NCBI GenBank assembly: GCA_028278245.1
Contig: JANQEQ010000138.1
Span: forward strand, 1-64,000
Direction: 5' to 3'
Length of the DNA: 64,000 nucleotides
DNA from: Phycisphaerales bacterium
GTDB taxonomy: Bacteria > Planctomycetota > Phycisphaerae > Phycisphaerales > SM1A02
Each line of letters starts with the position of its first letter. Position 1 is the first letter of the stretch. Shown here piece by piece: positions 57,362-64,000 of this stretch. The notes under the pieces were generated by a model. That model did not search any database, was not told the DNA's origin, and saw only the letters and a program-made list of their open reading frames with translations. Made by a program: the position numbers and the translations under genes.

Positions 57362-57496
57362 ATGAAGACATTATCCCAACTTAAAAAGGTGTTAAGTGAG
57401 TTGAATATTGAATTGGAACCTAGGATCATTGTGCCTGAGGGGATAGAGGAATCAGATATGATCGTCTTCAGGAATCTGATCATATCTACCTATTGA
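57362..57496 (+). CDS. Possible 44-aa small protein or gene remnant
   Basis: ATG at 57362, TGA at 57494-57496. Amphipathic start MKTLSQLKKVLSELN then ELEPRIIVPEGIEESD. No ribosome site and no homology I recognise. It may be real, or the end of a lost gene in an AT-rich patch. Confidence 0.25.
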   Translation: MKTLSQLKKVLSELNIELEPRIIVPEGIEESDMIVFRNLIISTY

Positions 57497-57586
57497 TTTT
57501 AATGATCCTATTACCTCAACTTGGTATTGCAGAAAACGAGATAATCAAATATACTTATGTAATCCTGTGACGAATGACTTTCGATC

Positions 57587-57740
57587 GCTCGTACACAGTG
57601 AGGCGGTTTGACTCGCCAAAGGCGAGGAAACTGTGCGGGTTAAACCCCACTGCAGGGGGTGATAGCCCCGTAGCAGCCTTGGATAACCCGGTGTAGCCGG
57701 GTAATGCTGGGCTCCCCCGATGGATTTGCCTGAGGGGGTT
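57587..57740 (+). other. Structured leader with four or more hairpins
   Basis: In order: outer stem CACAGT (57594-57599) / ACTGTG (57630-57635) enclosing CTCGCC-AAA-GGCGAG (57612-57626); ACCCC (57644-57648) / GGGGT (57656-57660), or alternatively GGGG / CCCC at 57656-57669; ACCCGG-TGTAG-CCGGGT (57686-57702) with CAGC / GCTG flanking pairs; and CCCCC / GGGGG (57714-57737). All stems precede the unknown gene's start. Could be a structured RNA, a leader or a repeat cluster; no known RNA family recognised. Confidence 0.5.
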
Positions 57741-57764
57741 TACCATTTTTGTGGGAGTGTTCTC

Positions 57765-59252
57765 TTGTTGGTAACGTTTCAATTTCCGATAGCGGATGCA
57801 CGACCATTCATCCCAGCGCTGGACCTAAATATGCCCGTACCAGATTGGCCCGAACCGAGCACGGCAATTGATCCTCAGTTCGTGCATTATTTTGGCAAGA
57901 TATGTGAGCGAATTCGAGATCCTGATGAGGCTTGGCCGGATGAGAGCAAGTACTGCCGTGCCCGACGAGGACTTCGGTTCGATCGACTGGAAACGCGTCA
58001 TGCCGGTCTTCCAAATCGTAGATTTTGCCCGCAATGCGCTTTTCGCAGACTCTTCTGTGATGGACAAGCCGTCGTGCGAATTGAGATTGGCATCGCACAT
58101 AAACACTCGGAATATCCACTTGAATACCTGGGAATCGAGGAAGTAATTACTATTGCTCAAGAGATTGCGGAAATACCAACCATTGTCCACGATCCGCTTG
58201 GAGATGCGAGGTTTCGGCCGATTTTAGCACAGGGCAAGCATCTTGCTCGACTATACACGCACGCCTCGGTAGCTCGAGACACGGCCGAACCATCTCTTGG
58301 ATTACAGTTGGTTGAAGCAGGCGACCCAATAATCTTAGTTGAACTGAAACCACACGAAGCAAATCTTACGGTCGAAGCTCTTAGGAGCGAAGGCTTGATT
58401 GAGATTGACAAAACCAGCGTCAATGGTGCCATTGCGCTCTTTTGCCGTCTCAGTACCAGTGCTGGATTTGCACCGATGTGGATTCTGCAAAAGGGCACCG
58501 CTACGGTCGGTCAACTCCGTAGCCTACGGCTATGTCTGACTCGCCTTCATGCCGAGAGAGAAGTTCTCGACTTGATTCTCAAACAAATTCATCGTCGGAG
58601 GTTGTTGAATCCACCTACCGAGGAAACTGTCGACTTGCTTGATCGGTACTTCAATGAACGCCTCAAACTCATCAATCGTAAAAATTGGGGTGGGATGAAG
58701 CAATCTGAGATTCTCGCAGCTTTCGATGCGACGCGTGAGGTGATTCAGCCCGCAGCACAGGCTCAGTTGATCTCAAGGTATCAAGGGTGTCGGAAACAGG
58801 TCTGGAAGAAAATCGAAAGATTTCAGGAACAGCGGCGCGCAATACGTATTGTCCCTGTGGTCTCATTCGAAGAAGGAGCAATCGACATGAGCAAGCATGT
58901 GAATGTCAGTGGTACAGGTAACATAGTTAATGTTGCAGAATACATGACAGGTGTTAAGAACACAGTCAACAACAACCTTGCTGAATCGGAAACGGACCCT
59001 CAGATCAAGGCGTTGATCAAACAGCTCAGCGAGGAGATTCAGCGTGTCGCGCCAAAGGTTGATCCGGGACAAATCAAGAAGATGGGCAAGAACCTCGAAG
59101 CGCTCAGCAAGGAGGTTGCCAGTGACGAGCCTGAACGCCGGTGGTATGAAGTTAGTCTTGATGGAATCAAGGAAGCCGCGGTGGCGGTAGGCGAGATCGC
59201 TACGCCAATTCTGACGACAGTCGGCAAGCTGGCTTCTATCCTGTTAGCCTAA
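57765..59252 (+). CDS. Unknown 495-aa protein with a motif-like 'SGTGNIVNV' tail
   Basis: TTG at 57765 (or 57768) with a GGGAG site 7 nt upstream; the ATG at 57720 lies in the hairpin and is rejected. Residues about 20-130 carry ARPFIPALDLN, DEAWPDESKYCRARRGLRF and a Cys motif FCPQCAFRRLFCDGQ that may bind zinc. Middle part is helical. A basic helical stretch (KQVWKKIERFQEQRRAIRI) leads to HVNVSGTGNIVNVAEYMTG and NTVNNNLAESE, then an amphipathic helix and a hydrophobic C-terminal helix (VGEIATPILTTVGKLASILL). Tails like this occur in uncharacterised bacterial conflict-type proteins, so a defence role is conceivable but not shown. Confidence 0.6.
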   Translation: MLVTFQFPIADARPFIPALDLNMPVPDWPEPSTAIDPQFVHYFGKICERIRDPDEAWPDESKYCRARRGLRFDRLETRHAGLPNRRFCPQCAFRRLFCDGQAVVRIEIGIAHKHSEYPLEYLGIEEVITIAQEIAEIPTIVHDPLGDARFRPILAQGKHLARLYTHASVARDTAEPSLGLQLVEAGDPIILVELKPHEANLTVEALRSEGLIEIDKTSVNGAIALFCRLSTSAGFAPMWILQKGTATVGQLRSLRLCLTRLHAEREVLDLILKQIHRRRLLNPPTEETVDLLDRYFNERLKLINRKNWGGMKQSEILAAFDATREVIQPAAQAQLISRYQGCRKQVWKKIERFQEQRRAIRIVPVVSFEEGAIDMSKHVNVSGTGNIVNVAEYMTGVKNTVNNNLAESETDPQIKALIKQLSEEIQRVAPKVDPGQIKKMGKNLEALSKEVASDEPERRWYEVSLDGIKEAAVAVGEIATPILTTVGKLASILLA

Positions 59253-59390
59253 CGCAGAGCTCAGATTACATAGTTAACAAGATGCACAATTAGCTTAGAG
59301 ATCACTTTGGATGCAAAGTCTCATAATATATGTTATGTAAAATTGGCCTGAGAGTGAGAATGAGGGAGATTCTGCCCAAAACGGCATAGC

Positions 59391-59418
59391 GAAAAGCACC
59401 ACATTACCATGCGGTGCT
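59391..59418 (-). terminator. Rho-independent terminator of argF
   Basis: Read leftwards: AGCACCGCAT (59418-59409), loop GGTA, ATGTGGTGCT (59404-59395), then TTTT. Ten-bp stem with one G-U pair, 29 bp past the argF stop. Confidence 0.88.
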
Positions 59419-59446
59419 CGGGGAAGTTTTGATTTGTTCGTCCAAC

Positions 59447-60385
59447 TTACACGGCCCCTACGAGAACCATCAGTGCTTTCTGGGCGTGCAGGCGATTCTC
59501 CGCCTGGTCGAAGATGGCGGAGTTGGGCGTGCGGGACACGCCGTAGGTGATCTCCTCATCGTAATGAGCCGGCAGGCAGTGCAGGACAATACAATCATCG
59601 TCCGCCACGTCGAGACATTTCTCATTGAGCTGGTACGGCATGAAGAATGCTTTGCGCTTTTCCTGCTCATCTTCCTGCCCCATCGACGCCCAGACATCGG
59701 TGTAGATGACGTCCGCTCCTTCGCAGGATTTCATGAGATCGGTGCTGTGTGTGATCTCACAGCCGTTGGCATCGGCGAGCGCTTGTGACTCAGAGAGGAT
59801 TGTGGCGTCGGGTTCGTACCCGGGAGGCGTGACGACGGTGAGATTCATCCCCAGGCTGGCCGCACCGTACATGAGAGAGTGTGCGACGTTGTTGCCATCA
59901 CCGCTGTAGACGGCATTGAGGCCGGTGATAACGCCCTTCTTCTCGTAGATGGTCTGGAGATCAGCGAGAATTTGGCAGGGATGTTCCATATCAGACAGGC
60001 CGTTGATAACCGGCACGGAAGAGTACTTGGCCAGGTCGACGACGATATCGTGGCCGAACACACGGGCCATGATGATGTCACAGTAACGACTGAGCACCAT
60101 GGAGATATCTTCGGTGGTTTCGCGCTTACCCAGGCTGATGTCAGACGGCGCAAGGTAGATTGCATGTCCGCCGAGCTGGGTCATCCCCACTTCAAAGGAC
60201 ACGCGCGTGCGCAGGGACGGCTTCTGGAAGATCATGCCCAGTGTGCGCCCGGCCAGGAGATGATGTTGCTGGCCCCGGGTCGTTTCCAGTTTGAGCGTTT
60301 CAGCGGTTTTGAGGACCTGCCAGAGCTCTTCGGTGTTGAAATCGGTGATGGAGACGAAGTGTCGGCCACGCAAATTGACTGCCAT
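59447..60385 (-). CDS. argF: Ornithine carbamoyltransferase
   Basis: 312 aa. Carbamoyl-phosphate motif FQKPSLRTRVSFEVG, HPCQILADLQT, DVWASMGQED and HCLPAHYDEEI. Transfers carbamoyl to ornithine, either in arginine synthesis or backward in arginine breakdown. With rocD just upstream and arcC divergent nearby, a catabolic role is possible. Followed by a good terminator. Confidence 0.94.
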   Translation of the reverse strand: MAVNLRGRHFVSITDFNTEELWQVLKTAETLKLETTRGQQHHLLAGRTLGMIFQKPSLRTRVSFEVGMTQLGGHAIYLAPSDISLGKRETTEDISMVLSRYCDIIMARVFGHDIVVDLAKYSSVPVINGLSDMEHPCQILADLQTIYEKKGVITGLNAVYSGDGNNVAHSLMYGAASLGMNLTVVTPPGYEPDATILSESQALADANGCEITHSTDLMKSCEGADVIYTDVWASMGQEDEQEKRKAFFMPYQLNEKCLDVADDDCIVLHCLPAHYDEEITYGVSRTPNSAIFDQAENRLHAQKALMVLVGAV

Positions 60386-60426
60386 GCTGCATACCCTTTC
60401 TTGACGGTTGCCGAGTTATGTAAAAT

Positions 60427-61644
60427 TCAATGACCTTCGGTGAGAACTTTTTCGATACGGGGGAAGGCCCAGTCCAGGTCTTCCGTGGTGATGACCAGAG
60501 GCGGCGCGATGCGGATCACGTGATCGTGTGATTCCTTGCAGAGGATGCCTTCGTTCATCAGTTTCTTGCAGAATTGCTTGGCGCCACCCGCTTCGGGTAC
60601 GAGTTCGATGCCGATGAGGAGCCCGCGGCCGCGCACTTCCTTGACCAACGGCGACTTGATGGTTTTCAGTTTCTCGATGAAGGGCGTCCCCACTTCCAGA
60701 GCGCGCTCGGGAAGCTTGTCATCGACAAGAAGATTGAGTGCGGTTTGAGCGACGGCACAGGCCAGCGGGTTGCCACCAAAGGTTGAACCATGATCGCCTG
60801 GATTGAATACACCCATGATTTCCTTGTTGGCCAGAACGGCAGAGACAGGCATGACTCCCCCACCGAGCGCCTTGCCCAGGATGAGTACATCAGGCTTGAC
60901 GTTTTCATGATCACAGGCGAGCAGCTTGCCGGTACGACCAAGACCGGACTGAATTTCGTCTGCCATCATGAGGATGTTGTGCTTGGTGCAAATCTCGCGG
61001 ACCTTGGTGAGATAACCGTCGGGGGGAATGATGATGCCACCTTCACCCTGGATCGGTTCGACGAGGAAGCCGACGGTGTTGGGGGTGATGGCTTTTTCCA
61101 GGGCATCGGGATCGCCGTACTGCACAATCTTGAAGCCGGGAGTCATCGGACCGAACGGTTTGTTGCAGGGATCATCGGAAAAGCTGATGACGGTGATGGT
61201 GCGGCCGTGGAAGTTGCCGGTGCAGCAGATGATTTCTGCCTGGTTCGGTGCGATGCCCTTGACGTCATACCCCCACTTCCGGGCGGTCTTGAGTGCGGTT
61301 TCTACCGCCTCGGCACCGGTGTTCATGGGGAGCACCATGTCGTAACCGAAAATGCTGGTGATCAGATCGCAGAAGGGGCCGAACTGATCGTTGTTGAAGG
61401 CGCGACTGGTTAGTGTGAGCGTGCGCACCTGGTTGATGAACGCTTCAGCGATGACGGGATTCTGGTGGCCGAAGTTCACGGCGGAATAAGCGCTGAGAAT
61501 ATCAAGATACTTTTTTCCATCGACATCGGTGACCCAGCAGCCCTCGCCGGTGGCGATGACAACAGGCAGCGGGGCATAGTTGTGCGCGCTTTTTTCCGAG
61601 ATTGTCGCGAGATGTTGATCGGTGTTTGAACCCAACTGTGTCAT
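60427..61644 (-). CDS. rocD: Ornithine aminotransferase
   Basis: Transfers the delta-amino group of ornithine to 2-oxoglutarate, giving glutamate semialdehyde. 405 aa from the ATG at 61642-61644, with AGGAG 8 nt upstream; an upstream frame to 61761 adds residues with no homology. PLP lysine in ILGKALGGGVMPVSAVLA, NTGAEAVETALK, DEIQSGLGRTGK and GGNPLACAVAQTAL. Read in the same direction as argF with 41 bp between, so likely one operon. Confidence 0.93.
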   Translation of the reverse strand: MTQLGSNTDQHLATISEKSAHNYAPLPVVIATGEGCWVTDVDGKKYLDILSAYSAVNFGHQNPVIAEAFINQVRTLTLTSRAFNNDQFGPFCDLITSIFGYDMVLPMNTGAEAVETALKTARKWGYDVKGIAPNQAEIICCTGNFHGRTITVISFSDDPCNKPFGPMTPGFKIVQYGDPDALEKAITPNTVGFLVEPIQGEGGIIIPPDGYLTKVREICTKHNILMMADEIQSGLGRTGKLLACDHENVKPDVLILGKALGGGVMPVSAVLANKEIMGVFNPGDHGSTFGGNPLACAVAQTALNLLVDDKLPERALEVGTPFIEKLKTIKSPLVKEVRGRGLLIGIELVPEAGGAKQFCKKLMNEGILCKESHDHVIRIAPPLVITTEDLDWAFPRIEKVLTEGH

Positions 61645-61947
61645 GGTGGTGCTCCTGTTCCGTTTGCTCCGATCGCCAGTGTCACTAAACGAAGTGTCAC
61701 TCAACTGACGGATACGGGTTGAATGAGGACGGGCAATCCGGGGTGTTCCGGTTGGTTGCACGTCGGAACTTGTTTACGCAGTGATCCCCGATCGCTTAAG
61801 GATCCTCTGCGAATGGTCGATTTTCCCCCTCGATGGGGCTAGGCAAGGATATTCCTGGCCCCAGATGAAGGCAAGTTGAGAAACCGGAGGGAAAGGTTTT
61901 CCGCCTCTGACAGTGGAACTTCGCGAAGTGATGTGGATAATTATCTC

Positions 61948-62910
61948 ATGAAAGATCCCGGCTTACCCATCGTCGTGGCGTTGGGGGGGAATGCTATTTC
62001 TCCCCCCGGAGAAGACGGCAATATCACGCAACAATTTACCCAGACGCGCGCCACCTGCAAAGTGCTCGCTGACCTTATCGAACAAGGGAAACGCATCATC
62101 ATTACCCACGGCAACGGCCCGCAAGTAGGTAATGCCGTACGCCGCGTTGAGCTGTCCGCTCACGAGGTGCATCCGCTGGACCTGGGTATATGCGTGGCTG
62201 ATCTGCAGGGGGGTATGGGCTACATGATCTCCCAATGCCTGAACAACGAATTGCATCATCGGGGTCTCAAAAACACCGTCAGCACATTGGTGACCAGCGT
62301 GTTGATTGATCCGAATGATCCGGCCATGGTGAATCCAACCAAGCCGATAGGTCTGTTTTACTCACAGGAAGATGCAGAAGAGCGCATGGAGGAGTACGGT
62401 TGGAATATGGTTGAAATGCCCAACCATGAGTTTCGGCGGGTTGTGCCATCTCCTTTACCCCGAGAAATCATTGAAATCGAAACGATCCGCACTTTGCTGG
62501 AAGCTGATCACATTCTCGTGACTGCGGGCGGCGGGGGTGTGCCGGTGTATCGCGATCATCAGGGTGATCTCCAAGGTCTGGAGGCGGTGATCGACAAGGA
62601 TCTGGTCTCAGCGCTGCTGGCTCAGGAGATCAACGCAGAAACATTCATCATTCTCACGCCTGCCGATGCAGTGTGCCTGGATTATGGCAAAGAAACCCAG
62701 CGAGAGTTACGGAATCTCACCATCAATGATGCACAGAAATATCTTGATGAAGGACATTTCCCGCCCGGTTCGATGGGGCCGAAAATTGAAGCTGCAGTAG
62801 AATTCCTCAAAGCCAGCAATCTGGAACAGGCGCGAGCCGTTATATGTGACATCGATGATTGTGCCGCAGCTCTGGCCGGCAATGCGGGTACGACGATCAC
62901 GCGTGGATAA
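61948..62910 (+). CDS. arcC: Carbamate kinase
   Basis: 320 aa from the ATG at 61948. ATP/carbamoyl phosphate sites: VVALGGNAI, ITHGNGPQVGNAV, TAGGGGVPVYRD, DKDLVSALLAQEI and LTPADAVCLDYG. Makes ATP from carbamoyl phosphate in arginine deiminase-type or other carbamoyl routes. Divergent from rocD-argF, and arcA is not present here. Together the three genes handle ornithine and carbamoyl phosphate. Confidence 0.94.
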   Translation: MKDPGLPIVVALGGNAISPPGEDGNITQQFTQTRATCKVLADLIEQGKRIIITHGNGPQVGNAVRRVELSAHEVHPLDLGICVADLQGGMGYMISQCLNNELHHRGLKNTVSTLVTSVLIDPNDPAMVNPTKPIGLFYSQEDAEERMEEYGWNMVEMPNHEFRRVVPSPLPREIIEIETIRTLLEADHILVTAGGGGVPVYRDHQGDLQGLEAVIDKDLVSALLAQEINAETFIILTPADAVCLDYGKETQRELRNLTINDAQKYLDEGHFPPGSMGPKIEAAVEFLKASNLEQARAVICDIDDCAAALAGNAGTTITRG

Positions 62911-63068
62911 TTTGCGTTTTCGATATGCCGGTTCACTTTTTGTCGGGCGGCGCTGCGACGATTGTCGACTCTCATTGATGTGCTCTGCACGGATTTTTCG
63001 AGTAGTCTGATTGACTGCAGGATCCAAACTCAATTCATCATTCGTCGATTGAATTCAGGATAAACCAA

Positions 63069-64000
63069 ATGAACCACCACGATCAGAACGAACTCCTCGC
63101 GCAACTTGATTCACGCATCGGACTGCTGGAAAAAGAAGCAGCGCAGTGGCGCAGGAAAACGACGCAATATCGTCTCCTGGCAGGTATAACAACCCTGCTG
63201 TTGATTGGAGCATTGGTCATTACCGCTCCGCCTCCATTTTCACCCCCCCACTCTTTCGCTGATGATTCCACTGTCGAAAAAGGTGAAAATGCACCAGAAA
63301 TCGCAGATGTGATCCGGGCCCATCGTCTGGAAATCGTCGGAACGGATGGAACGCTGGTACTGTCAGCAAGCGGTAATCCAAGCGGCGGGCAACTGGATGT
63401 ATGGAACGCGCAAGGCCATAACCTGATGCGTCTTGGGGCAAATCAACATGGTGGAGATATCGCGTTGTGGAACACTCAGGGGATGAACATCTTTGGTGCA
63501 TTTGCATCGGAAGCCGGAGGCGAAACAGCCGTATGGAACGCGCAGGGGAAACGATGCTTCAGGGCATACAGTGAATCAGAGGGCGGGCGATTAACAGTTC
63601 ATGCTGCAAATAATCAGCCTGCAATTACTGCACAAGGAAATCCACGGGGGGGATCACTGCAGATCATGAGTGAGAATGGCCAAACGATGGCATCGATCGA
63701 ACCGGCTGAAACCGGCGGATCATTTTCGCTCAACAACTCTCACGGTAAGCCGGTCATCATGGCGGATATCGACCAGGCAGGCGGTGGATTGTTTATGGTG
63801 GCAGATGTCGGCGGGAACCCACAATTCATTTCAGGTGTGGGATCACAGGGCGCTATATCGCAATGGTTTAATCAACAGGGAACGGCTGTAGCAACGGTTG
63901 GTGCAAGTGATGACCTGGCCGGCGGACACTTAGCCCTGTTCAACCCCGAAGGGCACCGCGTTTTCGGCGCATCATCATCTGATGATCAGGGCGGTCGCAT
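63069..64000 (+). CDS. Membrane-anchored 22-residue repeat protein (cut by window end)
   Basis: Opens at the ATG at 63069 and is still open at 64000 (310 residues seen). Short hydrophilic N-terminus with a coiled-coil-like stretch (LLAQLDSRIGLLEKEA), one membrane segment at about 38-56 (TTLLLIGALVIT), then from about residue 100 tandem repeats of close to 22 residues, each with a GG at the start, then a two-to-three strand unit (GGDIALWNTQG, GGETAVWNAQG, GGSLQIMSENG, GGHLALFNPEG). Suggests a beta-solenoid projecting from the membrane. No family recognised. Confidence 0.8.
   Translation, partial: MNHHDQNELLAQLDSRIGLLEKEAAQWRRKTTQYRLLAGITTLLLIGALVITAPPPFSPPHSFADDSTVEKGENAPEIADVIRAHRLEIVGTDGTLVLSASGNPSGGQLDVWNAQGHNLMRLGANQHGGDIALWNTQGMNIFGAFASEAGGETAVWNAQGKRCFRAYSESEGGRLTVHAANNQPAITAQGNPRGGSLQIMSENGQTMASIEPAETGGSFSLNNSHGKPVIMADIDQAGGGLFMVADVGGNPQFISGVGSQGAISQWFNQQGTAVATVGASDDLAGGHLALFNPEGHRVFGASSSDDQGGR

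Larger units (their letters stand above)
57312..57764 (+). other. 453-bp AT-rich to hairpin-rich region before the unknown gene
   Basis: The left half (57312-57560) is markedly AT-richer than neighbours and holds a possible 44-aa ORF (57362-57496). The right half holds the hairpin array listed separately. No tRNA fold. The region separates the DUF3788 gene from the unknown protein at 57765 and could be the border of an acquired segment. Confidence 0.5.

Noticed and set aside
57655-57671. GGGTGATAGCCCCGTA resembles a conserved 23S rRNA string
   Set aside because: No other 23S sequence lies on either side; the string is a small GGGG/CCCC hairpin and is likely a chance match.
60790-61413. Plus-strand open frame inside rocD
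   Set aside because: Shadow of ornithine aminotransferase on the minus strand.

Overview
This window reads as a 64 kb piece of a bacterial chromosome, most likely from a marine planctomycete of the Phycisphaerae type. That placement is inference. It rests on C-terminal dockerin-like EF-hand pairs ending in LG-WG-PCE on otherwise unrelated secreted proteins, a PEP-CTERM-like tail (VPLPPA, hydrophobic stretch, RRRR), an LPS gene (waaA), the hpnCDE squalene genes, a bactofilin, and many GC-rich intergenic palindromes. Nearly all of the DNA is ordinary, tightly packed chromosomal genes. I see no prophage, insertion sequence or CRISPR array.

Layout. 1-9.8 kb: bactofilin (cut by the edge), aspartate kinase, hpnE-hpnD-hpnC (squalene from farnesyl-PP), ispH, rlmN, a PfkB kinase, murQ and an HU-like protein. 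10.0-15.5 kb: a complete selenocysteine island, in the order tRNA-Ser(GCU), selD, a YedF-like gene, selB, selA, tRNA-Sec(UCA). SelD is itself a selenoprotein, with an in-frame TGA followed by a SECIS-like hairpin. 15.8-31.9 kb: secreted subtilisin, cinA, folK, two tandem exported thioredoxin-fold proteins, a large FAD/Fe-S dehydrogenase, a PBP4-type peptidase, ligA and a CYTH protein. 32-41 kb: uppP, ilvC, a Fur regulator, a PilZ protein, shikimate kinase, rpmH (bL34, 44 aa), an Asp-box lipoprotein, an endonuclease/phosphatase and a PEP-CTERM protein. 41-52.8 kb: trpB, a PflX-like radical SAM protein, a protein of unknown function, an alpha/beta hydrolase, rsmD, a CCA-type nucleotidyltransferase, two tandem secreted ClpP/NfeD-like proteins, an FHA protein, waaA and a macro-domain protein. 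53.4-57.3 kb: thiL, a TsaE-YacG fusion, a second Fur regulator, a queuosine-mannosyltransferase-like protein and a DUF3788-like protein. 57.3-59.3 kb: an AT-richer, hairpin-rich patch with an unrecognised 495-aa protein. 59.4-64 kb: argF, rocD, arcC (ornithine/carbamoyl-phosphate metabolism) and a membrane-anchored 22-residue repeat protein running off the edge.

Things most worth a second look: the selenocysteine-containing SelD with its hairpin; the TsaE-YacG fusion; a dispersed composite repeat (G-tracts of the form GTGTGGGGGG around a palindrome with a TGT loop) that brackets rpmH, recurs before thiL, and whose G-tracts seem to have entered several coding regions in frame; the unknown protein at 57.8-59.3 kb with its structured leader; and the 22-residue repeat protein at the right edge. 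Functions are assigned by recognising family motifs in the translations. No database search was run.
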